This document shows positions 55,301 through 64,000 of a stretch of DNA of 64,000 bases, one piece after another (position 1 is the stretch's first letter; each line of letters starts with the position of its first letter). The notes under the pieces are model-generated. The model had not been told where the DNA came from. It searched no databases and saw nothing but the letters and a program-made list of their open reading frames with translations. This stretch comes from Catellatospora tritici. GTDB lineage: Bacteria; Actinomycetota; Actinomycetes; Mycobacteriales; Micromonosporaceae. A program made the position numbers and the translations under genes. The DNA lies in NCBI RefSeq assembly GCF_019083965.1, contig NZ_JAHRCY010000001.1, forward strand, positions 701,077 through 765,076, written 5' to 3'.

Positions 55301-55919
55301 AGACGACCGCCCACTCCAGCGCCCAGCGCCGCTGCCCGATCGCGTTGGCGTTCAGCTCGCCGGGCACCGGCTGCCCGGCCGCCTCCAGCTGCTGGAACGA
55401 CCAGTCCAGGCAGTAGTGCAGGTCCAGCGCCGCGGCGACCACGGTGGGGTCGCGCGGGGCGGCCAGCGTACGCGCGCGCCACTGCTCGAACGTCTCCCCG
55501 CCCAGCAGGTCGGGGAAGGCCTCCATCAGCCGCACCGGGGGCAGCAGCGGGTCGAGCACCTTGATGACGCCCAGCGTCCACGCCAGTCCGGCCAGCGCGT
55601 CCAGGTGCAGCGCGAACGACTGCCGGTCGCCGATCTCCTCGGTGATCCAGTCCCACTCGGGCTGGGTCACGTCGGGCAGCAGCTTGTTGCCGTCGAGCCA
55701 GCCGACGGCCGCCTCGGCGGGCATGCCGAAGCAGCGCTCCAGCACCACGTGCAGGATCGCGGCGCGGGCCTCCAGCTCGCCGGTGGGGCGCAGCTCGACC
55801 TGGTCCTCCGGCTCCCAGACCAGCGGGAACGTGTCGGGCGGGCACGGTACGCCGAGCCGGTGCAGCTCCTGGAAGCTGGCGGCGCGCACCGCGAGCGGAT
55901 CGGGTGCGGGTACGGCCAC
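55242..55919 (-). CDS. DUF4272-like protein
   Basis: A 225-residue soluble protein. The arrangement R-A-A-I-L-H-V-V-L-E-R-C-F-G-M near 47-61, L-P-D-V-T-Q-P-E-W-D-W near 78 and A-L-A-G-L-A-W-T-L-G-V-I near 103-114, ending with D-L-H-Y-C-L-D-W near 170, suggests DUF4272. The family's function is unknown. The GTG starts two bases after the thymidine phosphorylase stop, so it is likely the last gene of the deoA transcript. The 3' end overlaps the rRNA methyltransferase gene by 59 bases in antisense. Confidence 0.72.
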   Translation of the reverse strand: MAVPAPDPLAVRAASFQELHRLGVPCPPDTFPLVWEPEDQVELRPTGELEARAAILHVVLERCFGMPAEAAVGWLDGNKLLPDVTQPEWDWITEEIGDRQSFALHLDALAGLAWTLGVIKVLDPLLPPVRLMEAFPDLLGGETFEQWRARTLAAPRDPTVVAAALDLHYCLDWSFQQLEAAGQPVPGELNANAIGQRRWALEWAVVFTGEYHDPPGGWEEVDLST

Positions 55920-55921
55920 GG

Positions 55922-57202
55922 TCAGCCGATCCGGTCGATGATGAGCGGACGGGTCGCGGCCGGGCCGTCGGCGATGGTGAACGACCGGGCGGCCAGGTCC
56001 AGTGCGGCCGGGATGCGGGCCGGGTCGTCGGTGCGCAGCTCGTACAGCACGTCGCCGGGGCGCACCTTGTCGCCGGGGCGGCGGTGCAGCACCACGCCCG
56101 CGGCGGCGCTGACCGGGTCCTCCTTGCGGGCGCGCCCAGCTCCCAGGCGCCAGGCGGCCAGGCCGACACCCATCGCGTCGACGTACGCCACCGTGCCCGC
56201 GATGTCGGCGCGCACCTGCTCGACCTCCTTGGCCACGGGCAGCGGCGCGTCGGGGTCGCCGCCCTGAGCCCGGATCATCGCCCGCCACGAGTCCATGGCC
56301 CGGCCGTCGTGCAGCGCGTCGGCCGGGTCGACGTCGGACAGCCCGACCGCGTCCAGCATCTCCCGGGCCAGGGCCAGGGTCAGCTCGACCACGTCGGTGG
56401 GGCCGCCGCCGGCCAGCACGTCCAGCGACTCCTGCACCTCGACCGCGTTGCCGATGGCCAGGCCCAGCGGCACGTTCATGTCGGTGAGCAGCGCGACCGT
56501 GTCGACGCCGTGCGCCCGGCCCAGCTCCACCATCGTGCGGGCCAGCTCGCGGGCGTCCTCGACGGACTTCATGAACGCGCCGGTGCCGACCTTCACGTCG
56601 AGCACCAGCGCTCCGGTGCCCTCGGCGATCTTCTTGCTCATGATCGAGCTGGCGATCAGCGGGATCGCCTCGACGGTGCCGGTGACGTCGCGCAGCGCGT
56701 ACAGCTTGCGGTCGGCCGGGGCCAACCCCTCGCCCGCCTGGCAGATCACCGCGCCCACGGCTTCCAGCTGGGACAGGAACTCCTCGTTGCTCAGCGCCGC
56801 GCGCCAGCCCGGGATCGACTCCAGCTTGTCCAGCGTGCCGCCGGTGTGGCCGAGCCCGCGCCCGGACAGCTGCGGCACCGCCGCGCCGCACGCGGCGACC
56901 AGCGGGGTCAACGGCAGCGTGATCTTGTCGCCGACACCGCCGGTGGAGTGCTTGTCCACCGTCGGGCGGGAGACCCGAGACAGGTCCAGCCGCTCCCCCG
57001 ACGCGATCATCGCAGCCGTCCACCGGGCGATCTCGGCGTCGGTCATGCCGCGCAGCAGGATCGCCATGGCCAGCGCCGACATCTGCTCGTCGGCGACGTG
57101 TCCGCGGGTGTACGCGTCCACCACCCAGTCGATCTGCGCGTCGGTCAGCACCCCGCCGTCCCGCTTGGCCCGGATGACGTCCACGGCCGCGAAGCCACTC
57201 AT
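55922..57202 (-). CDS. deoA: Thymidine phosphorylase
   Basis: A 426-residue pyrimidine-nucleoside phosphorylase that releases thymine or uracil and (deoxy)ribose-1-phosphate. The N-terminal helical domain and the phosphate/substrate loop K-H-S-T-G-G-V-G-D-K near 82-91 are present. The glycine-rich G-R-G-L-G-H-T-G-G-T near 116-125 and the C-terminal alpha/beta domain (V-V-L-H-R-R-P-G-D-K near 365) follow. The sugar phosphate can go to PmmB and DeoC encoded nearby. The start is seven bases after the cdd stop. Matches deoA (Rv3314c) in synteny. Confidence 0.96.
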   Translation of the reverse strand: MSGFAAVDVIRAKRDGGVLTDAQIDWVVDAYTRGHVADEQMSALAMAILLRGMTDAEIARWTAAMIASGERLDLSRVSRPTVDKHSTGGVGDKITLPLTPLVAACGAAVPQLSGRGLGHTGGTLDKLESIPGWRAALSNEEFLSQLEAVGAVICQAGEGLAPADRKLYALRDVTGTVEAIPLIASSIMSKKIAEGTGALVLDVKVGTGAFMKSVEDARELARTMVELGRAHGVDTVALLTDMNVPLGLAIGNAVEVQESLDVLAGGGPTDVVELTLALAREMLDAVGLSDVDPADALHDGRAMDSWRAMIRAQGGDPDAPLPVAKEVEQVRADIAGTVAYVDAMGVGLAAWRLGAGRARKEDPVSAAAGVVLHRRPGDKVRPGDVLYELRTDDPARIPAALDLAARSFTIADGPAATRPLIIDRIG

Positions 57203-57209
57203 AAAACCC

Positions 57210-57614
57210 TCATTCGATTCCGTGTACGGCGGCCAGCTCCGCCGGGCCGAAGCCGCGCGGGAGCAGTTCCGCCATGGTCACCGGGCCGCCCTCGGCGTCG
57301 ATCAGCATCCGCGGGCCGCCCTGCTCCCACAGCAGCTGACGGCAGCGCCCGCAGGGCAGCAGCGGCTCACCCTCGCCGTTGACGCATGCCATGGCGACCA
57401 GACGGCCGCCGCCGGTGGCGTGCAGTTGCGACACCATGCCGCACTCGGCGCACAGCACCACGCCGTACGCCGCGTTCTCGACGTTGCAGCCGACCACGAC
57501 CCTGCCGTCGTCGACCAGCCCCGCCGCGCCCACCGGGAACTTCGAGTACGGCGCGTACGCCCGGTGCATCACCGCCACCGCGGCCGACCGCAGCCCGTCC
57601 CAGTCGATCTCCAT
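57210..57614 (-). CDS. cdd: Cytidine deaminase
   Basis: A 134-residue tetrameric-type zinc enzyme converting cytidine to uridine. Zinc and catalytic motifs are C-A-E-C near 55-58 (nucleophile Cys plus Glu proton shuttle) and P-C-G-R-C near 90-94, with N-V-E-N near 45. Upstream GTG 57617 is an alternative start. It opens the cdd-deoA pair and corresponds to Rv3315c. Confidence 0.95.
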   Translation of the reverse strand: MEIDWDGLRSAAVAVMHRAYAPYSKFPVGAAGLVDDGRVVVGCNVENAAYGVVLCAECGMVSQLHATGGGRLVAMACVNGEGEPLLPCGRCRQLLWEQGGPRMLIDAEGGPVTMAELLPRGFGPAELAAVHGIE

Positions 57615-57637
57615 CACTCACACCCCACTCCGCATGG

Positions 57638-57722
57638 TTAGGAAGGGGCCCTTCTACATCGCAAAACGAGCAGAGTTGCTGCTCGCCTCGCTGACGCGAG
57701 TCGACGAAGGGGCCCTTCCTTA
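57638..57722. terminator. Palindromic element D, copy 5 (long form)
   Basis: Outer arms with AGGAAGGGGCCCTTC (57640-57654) and GAAGGGGCCCTTCCT (57706-57720) surround a roughly 50-base interior that pairs internally around GAGCAGAG and CTGCTC. It lies between the ABC permease stop and the cdd start, both on the minus strand. It has the same long architecture as D2. Confidence 0.72.
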
Positions 57723-57742
57723 CTCTGGGCTAACGATGTCCG

Positions 57743-59008
57743 TCAGCCCTTGACGTAGGGTTTGCCGTCGGCGGCGGGTGCGCGCACCCGGCCGATCAGG
57801 CCCGTCACCGCGAAGATGGTGGCCACGTAGGGCAGCATGTTCAGGAACTGGCTCGGGATCGGGCTGCCGATACCGACCAGGAACGACGTCAGCGCCCCGA
57901 AGAAGCCGAAGAACAGCGAGGCCAGGAAGGCCCCGATCGGGTTCCAGCGCCCGAAGATCATGGCGGCCAGCGCGATGAAGCCCGCCCCGCTGACCATGTA
58001 CTTGCTGAAGCCGGTGGTCGACTGGAGCGAGAAGTACGCCCCGCCGAACCCGGCCACCAAGCCCGCGATCAGCACGTTCAGGTAGCGCAGGCCCAGCACC
58101 CGGATGCCGACGGTGTCGGCGGCCGCCGGGTGCTCGCCGACCGCCCGGGTCCGCAGACCCCACCGGGTGCGGAACAGCGTCAGCGTCACCACGGCCACCG
58201 CGATCAGCGAGCCGTAGCTGAAGATCGTGCCGTTGAACAGCGCCGGGCCCAGCACCGGGATCTCCGACAGCCCCGGGATCGGCCAGGTCGGCACGCGGAC
58301 GGGGAAGTTGTAGGTGTCGGTGTCCGGCCGCATGACCTGTTCGTAGAAGAACGCGGTGAGGCCGCCCGCGAACAGGTTGAGCACGATGCCGACCACGACC
58401 TGGTCCACCAGGTACTTGATGGCGAAGACCGCCAGGATCGCCGACAGCAGCGCCCCGCCGATCATCGCCGCGAGCAGCCCCAGCCAGAAGCTGCCGGTCA
58501 CCGTGCCGAACAACGCGCCGAAGAACGCGCCGGTGAGCAACTGGCCCTCGATCGCGACGTTGACCACGCCGGTGCGTTCGCAGAGCACGCCGCCCAACGA
58601 GCCGAAGATGAAAGGGATCGCCGCGGTGAACGTGATCGCGGCGATCGAGCCCAGCGGCATCGTGTGGTACGTGGAGACCGACATCTGCCAGCAGAGCGCC
58701 GAGATGATGAAGGCGAGCAGCGCCGACCCGACCAGCAGGCCGAAGTGACGACCGGTGAACAGCAGGGTCAGCCCCGCCGCGACGGCGATCAGGCCGAACA
58801 GGATCGCCCCGAGGTTGCCCGGGATGTCGATGCCCTTGCCCTCGACCGTCTCGCCGTAGGCGAAGCGGGCCGCCTCGCTGGTGGCGAGCGCGCCGAACAC
58901 GATCGTGGCGAGCACGCCGAGGCCGGTCATCACCGCGCCGGTCTTGCGGGCCCGGGTCCAGTAACCCGTCGGCACCGCGAGCTCGACGTCCATCGTGGAG
59001 GTCGTCAT
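57743..59008 (-). CDS. Nucleoside ABC transporter permease (NupQ/YufQ type)
   Basis: A 421-residue permease with about ten hydrophobic helices, of the BPD_transp_2 family. The L-A-A-M-I-G-G-A-L-L-S-A-I-L-A-V near 193 and the family loop with E-H-P-A-A-A-D-T-V-G-I near 307 are typical of BMP-linked nucleoside importers. The start is one base after the stop of the upstream permease. A separate promoter is not needed. The second permease of the pair. Confidence 0.92.
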   Translation of the reverse strand: MTTSTMDVELAVPTGYWTRARKTGAVMTGLGVLATIVFGALATSEAARFAYGETVEGKGIDIPGNLGAILFGLIAVAAGLTLLFTGRHFGLLVGSALLAFIISALCWQMSVSTYHTMPLGSIAAITFTAAIPFIFGSLGGVLCERTGVVNVAIEGQLLTGAFFGALFGTVTGSFWLGLLAAMIGGALLSAILAVFAIKYLVDQVVVGIVLNLFAGGLTAFFYEQVMRPDTDTYNFPVRVPTWPIPGLSEIPVLGPALFNGTIFSYGSLIAVAVVTLTLFRTRWGLRTRAVGEHPAAADTVGIRVLGLRYLNVLIAGLVAGFGGAYFSLQSTTGFSKYMVSGAGFIALAAMIFGRWNPIGAFLASLFFGFFGALTSFLVGIGSPIPSQFLNMLPYVATIFAVTGLIGRVRAPAADGKPYVKG

Positions 59009-59009
59009 G

Positions 59010-60395
59010 TCAGCCCTTCGCGAGCGCGGCCTGCGCGGCGGCAGCCGGCGACCTGCGGAGTCGGTAGATCGTCTTCACCAGCGCGGGCGCCGCGACGAAG
59101 AGCACGATCAGCGCCTGGATGACGAAGACCAGCTCCTGCGATACGCCGCTGAAGTTCTGCATGGTGTTGCCACCGGCCTGCAGCGCGCCGAACAGCAGAC
59201 CCGCGCCGACCACGCCCCACGGCCGCACCCGGCCCAGCAGCGCGACCAGGATGCCGTTGAAGCCGATCTGGCCGAGCATGTCGCCGGTCAGCGCCGGGGC
59301 GGTGCCCAGCGCGACCGCGGTGCCACCCAGGCCGGCCAGCGCACCCGCCAGCGCCATGGTCAGCGCCAGCGTGGTGCCGACGCCGATGCCCGCGGTCGCG
59401 GCGGCGCTGGGGTTGTGGCCGACCGCGCGCAGCTCGAAGCCGAACCGGCCCCGCTTGAGCAGCCAGGCCACCCCGGCCGCGGTCAGCACGGCCAGGATGA
59501 TGCCGAGGTTGGCCCGCAGCAGCGGGTCCGGGATCAGCTTGGGCAGGTAGCCGGAGGCCGCGATGGGCTTGCTGATCGCGTCCGGCCGGTTCGGGTCCTT
59601 GATCCCCTCCTGGAGGATGTACCAGCCCAGGAAGAGGAACGCGATGTTGTTCAACATGATCGTCAGGATCACCTCATGCGCGCCGGTGCGCGCCTTGAGG
59701 ACGCCGACGAGGTAGCCGTACAGGCCACCGAGCAGCGCGCCCGCGATCAGGCCGAGCGGCACCTGCACCCACGGGGTGGTCGACAGCGCCAGGCCGACGG
59801 TGCCGCCGCCGATGGCGCCCATGACCGCCTGGCCCTGACCGCCGATGTTGAACAGGCCGGCCCGGAACGGCACCGCCACCGCCAGACCCGTGAAGATCAG
59901 CGGCGCGGCGTAGGTCAGCGTCTCCGTGATCGGGTAGAAGACCTGCTGCCAGGGCGCCATGTTCCAGTACCACCGGTTGGCGGTGTCCGGGTTGACGATC
60001 GAGCCCTTGAACATGTCGCCGTACGCGGTGCTGACGAAGTCCCAGCTCTCGGCGAGCGTCTTGCCGGGCTGGTAGAAGAAGTAGCTCCACTGCTCGCGCA
60101 GCTCGGCATTACCGACGATCATGAAAATGCCGCCGCAGAACAGCGCCAGCACGATCGCCAGGATCGTCACCGTCACGCTGTTGTCGGCCCACAGCTCCTC
60201 GCGCAGCACCTGCCCGAACGAGCGCTTGGCCGGCTCGGCCGCGCGGTGGTGGCCCACCGGCGGCTCGTCCGCGGTCACCGTGTACTGGTCGAACACCGGC
60301 GTCTCCTTGGCCGGGCTCTTGTCCGGCGAGCTGGCGGTCGCCGGAGGCTCCGCCCCGACGGGCTCGTGCGCCTCGAGCGGTTCGTGTGATGTCAT
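59010..60395 (-). CDS. Nucleoside ABC transporter permease (NupP/YufP type)
   Basis: A 461-residue permease with an acidic, Pro-rich cytoplasmic N-terminus (about 70 residues) before the first helix. It has a large external loop (about 115-165), and conserved [10 protein letters not shown] near 185, the EAA-like ATPase contact of this family. The second half carries [10 protein letters not shown] near 345. The ATG overlaps the ATPase stop by four bases. With the paired permease it forms the channel for nucleosides. Confidence 0.93.
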   Translation of the reverse strand: MTSHEPLEAHEPVGAEPPATASSPDKSPAKETPVFDQYTVTADEPPVGHHRAAEPAKRSFGQVLREELWADNSVTVTILAIVLALFCGGIFMIVGNAELREQWSYFFYQPGKTLAESWDFVSTAYGDMFKGSIVNPDTANRWYWNMAPWQQVFYPITETLTYAAPLIFTGLAVAVPFRAGLFNIGGQGQAVMGAIGGGTVGLALSTTPWVQVPLGLIAGALLGGLYGYLVGVLKARTGAHEVILTIMLNNIAFLFLGWYILQEGIKDPNRPDAISKPIAASGYLPKLIPDPLLRANLGIILAVLTAAGVAWLLKRGRFGFELRAVGHNPSAAATAGIGVGTTLALTMALAGALAGLGGTAVALGTAPALTGDMLGQIGFNGILVALLGRVRPWGVVGAGLLFGALQAGGNTMQNFSGVSQELVFVIQALIVLFVAAPALVKTIYRLRRSPAAAAQAALAKG

Positions 60396-61921
60396 GCGGT
60401 CACCTCTGCGCCGGGGGTGGGTGAGCTGGGGTCGATCCCGGCCATCAGCAGGCCCAGGGTCTCGCGGGGCGTGTCCGGGGAGACCACGGCCAGCACCCGG
60501 CCGCGGTACATCACGGCGACCCGGTCCGCCAGCGCCACCACCTCGTCGAGCTCGCTGGAGACCACCAGCACGCCCGCGCCGCGATCACGCTCGGCCACGA
60601 TGCGCGCGTGGATGAACTCGATCGAGCCGACGTCCACCCCGCGGGTCGGCTGCGCCGCGATCAGCAGCTTGAGCGGCCGGGACATCTCCCGGGCGACGAT
60701 CACCTTCTGCTGGTTGCCGCCCGAGAGCGAGCCCACCGGCTGCTCGGCCGACTGGGTGCGCACGTCGAACTCGGCGATCTTCTGCTGCGCCGACGCGTCG
60801 ATGGCGTCGAGGTCGAGGGCGAACCGCCCGCCGAACGGCGCGTTCCGGTACAGGTCCAGCACCAGGTTCTCCGCCACAGAGAACTCCTTGACCAGGCCGT
60901 CCACGCTGCGGTCCTCGGGCACGTAGCCGACGCCCGCCGCCAGCACCTCGCGCGGCCGCCGGTCGGTGATGTCCTGGCCCTCCAGCGTCACCTTGCCCGC
61001 CAGCACCGGACGCAGGCCCATGATCGCTTCGATCAGCTCGGACTGCCCGTTGCCCTGCACGCCCGCGATGCCCAGCACCTCGCCGCCGCGCACCACCAGG
61101 TCCACGCCGTTGACGGCGCGGTGGTTGCGGGCGTCGGCGACGACCAGGTCGGAGACCTCCAGTACGGGAGCCCCGACGGTCGCCTCCTCCTTCGGCACCT
61201 CCAGCACCACGCTGCGCCCGACCATCAGCTCGGCCAGCTCGGACTCGGGGGCGGTGGGCTCGGCCGTGCCGACGGTCCGGCCGCGGCGGATCACGGTGAT
61301 CCGGTCGGCCACCGCCTTGACCTCGCGCAGCTTGTGCGTGATGAAGACGATCGACTTGCCCGCCGCCTTGAGACCGCGCATGACCTCGAGCAGCTCGTCG
61401 GTCTCCTGCGGGGTGAGCACCGCGGTCGGCTCGTCGAGGATGAGCAGGTCGACCTCGCGGGTCAGCGCCTTGACGATCTCGACGCGCTGCTGGATGCCGA
61501 TGGGCAGGTCCTCGATGATCGCGTCGGGGTCCAGGGGCAGGCCATACCGCTGGGAGACCTCGCGGACGAGGTAGGCCGCCTTGTGGCGGTCGATCAGACC
61601 GCCCCTGACCGGCTCGGTGCCGAGCATGATGTTCTCCGCGACGGAGAAGACGGGGACCAGCATGAAGTGCTGGTGCACCATGCCGATGCCGACCTTGATG
61701 GCGTCGCCCGGCCCCTTGATGCGTACGGGTGCGCCGTCGACGAGGATCTCGCCCTCGTCCGGCTGCAGCAGGCCGTACAACACGTTCATCAGGGTGGACT
61801 TGCCCGCACCGTTCTCGCCGAGCAGGGCGTGGATCTCGCCGGGCTCCACGGTGAGGCTGATGTTGTCGTTAGCGACGAGGTCACCGAAGCGCTTGGTGAT
61901 GCCGCGCAGTTCGAGTCTCAG
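60392..61921 (-). CDS. Nucleoside ABC transporter ATP-binding protein, double ATPase (NupO/YufO type)
   Basis: A 509-residue protein with two fused ABC domains. Domain 1 has Walker [10 protein letters not shown] near 38-46 and Walker B L-L-I-L-D-E-P near 158. Domain 2 has a degenerate Walker A G-V-Q-G-N-G-Q-S near 289 and signature S-G-G-N-Q-Q-K near 395. This layout is the family norm. The start is a CTG at 61921: GGAGG lies at the right distance, the coding frame opens there at the usual first residue, and no ATG, GTG or TTG in frame is placed as well. It overlaps the permease gene. Confidence 0.92.
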   Translation of the reverse strand: MRLELRGITKRFGDLVANDNISLTVEPGEIHALLGENGAGKSTLMNVLYGLLQPDEGEILVDGAPVRIKGPGDAIKVGIGMVHQHFMLVPVFSVAENIMLGTEPVRGGLIDRHKAAYLVREVSQRYGLPLDPDAIIEDLPIGIQQRVEIVKALTREVDLLILDEPTAVLTPQETDELLEVMRGLKAAGKSIVFITHKLREVKAVADRITVIRRGRTVGTAEPTAPESELAELMVGRSVVLEVPKEEATVGAPVLEVSDLVVADARNHRAVNGVDLVVRGGEVLGIAGVQGNGQSELIEAIMGLRPVLAGKVTLEGQDITDRRPREVLAAGVGYVPEDRSVDGLVKEFSVAENLVLDLYRNAPFGGRFALDLDAIDASAQQKIAEFDVRTQSAEQPVGSLSGGNQQKVIVAREMSRPLKLLIAAQPTRGVDVGSIEFIHARIVAERDRGAGVLVVSSELDEVVALADRVAVMYRGRVLAVVSPDTPRETLGLLMAGIDPSSPTPGAEVTA

Positions 61922-62130
61922 CTCCGACCTCCAGAAGTCCGGGCACCCCGGCGCGAGTGCCCGCTCATTATGTGGGCGCCGGCGGGGGTGGTCCACTTCC
62001 CCCTTCGCGGCGTGAAGGGAACCGGCCGCCACCCGCTCCGCCTTGTCGGCGGTGCGGGCGGCGGCCGGATCCGTGTTCAGGGGTGGCCGCCCGTTACGGC
62101 GATGATCTCACCGAGCGGAGCGGCCGGGTG

Positions 62131-63213
62131 TCACTTCGGCTGGGCCGGGGACTCCACCTTGATGGTGCCCGCGATGATGTCGGCCTTGAGCTTGTCGATC
62201 TCGGCCTTGAGGCCGGCGTCGATCTTGCTGTCGAAGTCGTGGTACGGCGCCAGCGAGACGCCGTTGTTCTCCAGGGTGCCCAGGAAGCCGCCGGTCAGCA
62301 GGGTGCCCGGGGTGGCAGCCGACTTGGTCAGCGCGTCCTTGACGCCGTCCGTGGAGTTCTTGACGACCGTGGTCAGCATGACCGAGCCGTACTTGGTGGT
62401 GGCGAAGCCGTCGGCGTCGACCCAGATCACGACGTACTTGCTGCCCGCGTTGGCGGCGGTGCCGAGGCCCGCGCCACCGGCGACCGGGAAGATCACGTCA
62501 GCGCCCTGGGCGGCCAGGGTGTCCGACTTCTGCTTGCCCTTCTCCTGGCTGACGAAGTCGTCGGTGAACAGACCGTCCTGCTTGGCCTTGTCCCAGCCCA
62601 GCAGCTGGACGTTCTTGCCCTTGGCCTTGTTGTACGCGGCCACACCGTCGGCGAAGCCGTCCATGAAGATGGTCACCGGCGCGATCTTCATACCGCCGTA
62701 GGTGCCCACCTTGCCCGACTTCGAGTAGCCCGCGGCCAGGTAGCCGGCGAGGTACGCCGCCTGCTGGGTCTCGAACTGGATCGGGTAGACGTTGCTCAGG
62801 CCCTGGTTGCCGGCGTCGACGATGGCGAACTGCACCTTCGGGTTCGCGGTGGCGACCTTCTTGGTGGCGTCGCCCATCAGACCACCGACGGCCTGCACGA
62901 ACTGGCAGCCCTTGCTGACCGACTGGGCCAGGTTCGGGTCGTAGTCGGCCATGGTGGTCGACGGGGTGTAACCCGCGTGGATGGCCGGGTTCGCGCTGGC
63001 CGCAGCCTGCATACCCGCCCACGACGAGGCGTTGAACGAGTGGTCGTCGATACCGCCGGTGTCGGTCACCATGCAGGCCTCGAACTTGGCCGCGGCGGCG
63101 CTGGTGGAGCCGGCGTTCGGCTCCTCAGTCGGCTTGCTGCAGGCGGCCGCGGCCAGAGCCAGGCCGGCCGCCGCGACGAGCGCGACAATCTTCATCCCAC
63201 GCACAGGGCGCAA
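62131..63213 (-). CDS. BMP family nucleoside-binding lipoprotein
   Basis: A 360-residue receptor of the basic membrane protein (BmpA/Med) family that binds nucleosides for the ABC transporter encoded downstream. The signal peptide has a lipobox L-A-A-A-A-C, Cys25. The mature part shows D-T-G-G-I-D-D-H-S-F-N near 55-65, the canonical ligand-binding D-D-x-S-F-N motif, and F-P-V-A-G-G near 235. TTG 63213 is chosen because GGAGAGGAG lies six bases before and it supplies a basic n-region. ATG 63231 and 63195 are the alternatives. It heads the transport operon. Confidence 0.93.
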   Translation of the reverse strand: MRPVRGMKIVALVAAAGLALAAAACSKPTEEPNAGSTSAAAAKFEACMVTDTGGIDDHSFNASSWAGMQAAASANPAIHAGYTPSTTMADYDPNLAQSVSKGCQFVQAVGGLMGDATKKVATANPKVQFAIVDAGNQGLSNVYPIQFETQQAAYLAGYLAAGYSKSGKVGTYGGMKIAPVTIFMDGFADGVAAYNKAKGKNVQLLGWDKAKQDGLFTDDFVSQEKGKQKSDTLAAQGADVIFPVAGGAGLGTAANAGSKYVVIWVDADGFATTKYGSVMLTTVVKNSTDGVKDALTKSAATPGTLLTGGFLGTLENNGVSLAPYHDFDSKIDAGLKAEIDKLKADIIAGTIKVESPAQPK

Positions 63214-63342
63214 GACGGTCTCCTCTCCCATAAAGACACCGCGCGACGAACGAACACCCGGATCCCAGGCGACGGCACGGTGAACCTCGTCAGGCAACGT
63301 ACCTTCCACGCCGCCGTTCGAACGACAATCGTGCAGGGTTGT

Positions 63343-63380
63343 TGAACGCTCGTTACCCGCGCGTGACCCCGACGTGTAAA
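63343..63380 (-). promoter_or_regulatory. Possible promoter of the BMP transporter genes with overlapping operator-like site
   Basis: On the minus strand TTTACA (63375-63380) and GTAACG (63351-63356) are 18 bases apart and may be -35 and -10 boxes. TGAACG-CT-CGTTAC at 63343-63356 overlaps the -10 box and is one half-site change from the palindromes at 5857 and 25622. Confidence 0.35.
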
Positions 63381-63501
63381 GAATCACGAAAATGCTTCGA
63401 CCAGGGCCCGAGCGAACCCGACAACCGGCCATGAACAAGGCGTTTCCTGCGGACGCTCCTGGCTGACGGATCGACCCGCCCCTGGCGTACCCTCAGCGTT
63501 C

Positions 63502-63849
63502 GTGGAGGCTCTTCGTCTGATTCTGCGGTACGTGCACCTCGTCGGCTTCGCCCTGCTCCTGGGCGGCGCGGTGGTCCAGTACCTGTCCGGCAAGATCCGC
63601 GTCAACTCCGTCATGGTCTGGGGCGCCAGCATCCAGCTGCTCTCCGGCATCGCGCTGAGCGCGCCGCTGGGCCGCGCGATCCAGCCCGACCCGACCAAGC
63701 TGGCGGTCAAGGGCGTCATCGCGCTGCTGATCTTCATCATGGTCATCGTGCCGTTCGTGAAGAAGCGCGAGAGCGTCAACCCCGGTCACTTCTTCGCGAT
63801 CATCGGCCTGACCCTGATCAACGCCGCGGTCGCCGTCTTCTGGCACTGA
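63502..63849 (+). CDS. Small membrane protein, about three to four TM helices
   Basis: A 115-residue protein with hydrophobic helices at about 10-27, 40-58, 70-85 and 95-112, joined by short charged loops. The GTG at 63502 is the first start before the first helix. The fold resembles small actinobacterial membrane proteins often called fusaric-acid-like or DUF families, but no function can be given. A strong hairpin follows its stop. Confidence 0.72.
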   Translation: MEALRLILRYVHLVGFALLLGGAVVQYLSGKIRVNSVMVWGASIQLLSGIALSAPLGRAIQPDPTKLAVKGVIALLIFIMVIVPFVKKRESVNPGHFFAIIGLTLINAAVAVFWH

Positions 63850-63855
63850 CCCCGA

Positions 63856-63882
63856 CCGTCCCGCCCACCCCGGGCGGGACGG
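63856..63882 (+). terminator. Hairpin terminator after the small membrane protein gene
   Basis: CCGTCCCGCC and GGCGGGACGG pair over ten bp around a seven-base loop, followed by TTCCTCC, seven bases after the stop. Confidence 0.65.
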
Positions 63883-63888
63883 TTCCTC

Positions 63889-63951
63889 CAGGTCCCGTTT
63901 CGTGCAGGTCCCGTTTCGTGCAGGTCCCGTTTCGTGCAGGTCCCGTTCGTG
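63889..63951. repeat. 16-bp tandem repeat leading into element C
   Basis: Three perfect units of CAGGTCCCGTTTCGTG and a fourth missing one T. The last unit's GTG runs straight into the GTGCAGTTTCCCC start of element C3. Confidence 0.85.
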
Positions 63952-64000
63952 CAGTTTCCCCGAAATTGCGCGAAAGCGGCCTCGGATTCCAGCAGTTTCC
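63948..64000. repeat. Palindromic element C, copy 3 (truncated by window end)
   Basis: CGTGCAGTTTCCCCGAAATTGCG, a degenerate middle and CAGCAGTTTCC match the element C family. The window ends before the last arm is complete. Confidence 0.7.

Overview
The window is high-GC, densely coded actinobacterial chromosome. Several features point to Micromonosporaceae (Actinoplanes, Catellatospora or Micromonospora type): heavy GC3 bias with long shadow frames, a full conservon (NIT-domain sensor kinase, roadblock, DUF742 and Ras-like GTPase), mycosin-like protease and PadR/DrrAB genes, and abundant short palindromic repeats around gene ends. No rRNA, tRNA, CRISPR array, prophage or intact insertion sequence was seen. 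The core gene order follows the region known in Mycobacterium tuberculosis as Rv3282 to Rv3315c (maf, accA3, lpdA, amidohydrolase, pmmB, upp, add, deoA, cdd), with extra genes in between.

Layout. 0-5.6 kb: end of a subtilisin-like membrane protease, Maf, an O-methyltransferase, an MFS permease, and a PadR-ATPase-permease drug-efflux operon. 5.9-11 kb: acyl-CoA carboxylase biotin subunit, a MOSC-ferredoxin reductase fusion, and GuaB1. 11-14.5 kb: the ATP-grasp/alpha-E/transglutaminase operon. 14.7-22.4 kb: LpdA-type flavoprotein and a run of small enzymes (GGCT, double GNAT, SCO6745-like, DEDD exonuclease, MBL hydrolase), a DUF4349 lipoprotein and an MscS channel. 22.5-27.6 kb: M20 amidohydrolase, an acyl-CoA mutase large subunit and a Ser/Thr kinase. 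27.7-39 kb: phosphosugar mutase, membrane protein, methyltransferase, GT4 glycosyltransferase, upp, deoC, a full-length and a half-length aldehyde dehydrogenase, and an acyl-CoA dehydrogenase-like protein. 39-42.6 kb: cydDC. 42.6-47.4 kb: two proteins of unknown function, one with a degenerate IS110-like N-terminus, and a lipoprotein of the branched-chain amino acid receptor type. 47.7-52.5 kb: the conservon. 52.7-63.2 kb: nucleoside salvage and uptake (uridine kinase, adenosine deaminase, deoA, cdd, and a BMP-type nucleoside ABC transporter).

How it works together. The right half is a nucleoside economy: a lipoprotein receptor, two permeases and a double ATPase import nucleosides. Cdd, Add and DeoA release bases and (deoxy)ribose-1-phosphate. 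The phosphosugar mutase, DeoC and the aldehyde dehydrogenases can take the sugar into central metabolism, and Upp and uridine kinase recapture pyrimidines. The carboxylase and the mutase suggest propionyl/methylmalonyl-CoA metabolism, and both have a TGAACG-NN-CGTTCA palindrome at their 5' ends.

Most interesting signals: (i) a 757-residue protein whose C-terminal tail matches that of the conservon sensor kinase 3.5 kb away, and whose N-terminus resembles an IS110 transposase with an altered catalytic motif; (ii) a 36-bp tandem array starting exactly at its stop codon; (iii) a palindromic repeat family next to C/G-rich tracts, one copy of which lies in frame inside an rRNA methyltransferase gene; (iv) a second palindrome family placed just 3' of genes, twice between convergent genes, as a bidirectional terminator would be; (v) start codons buried in long perfect hairpins. 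Motif positions were read by eye, and no database search was possible.
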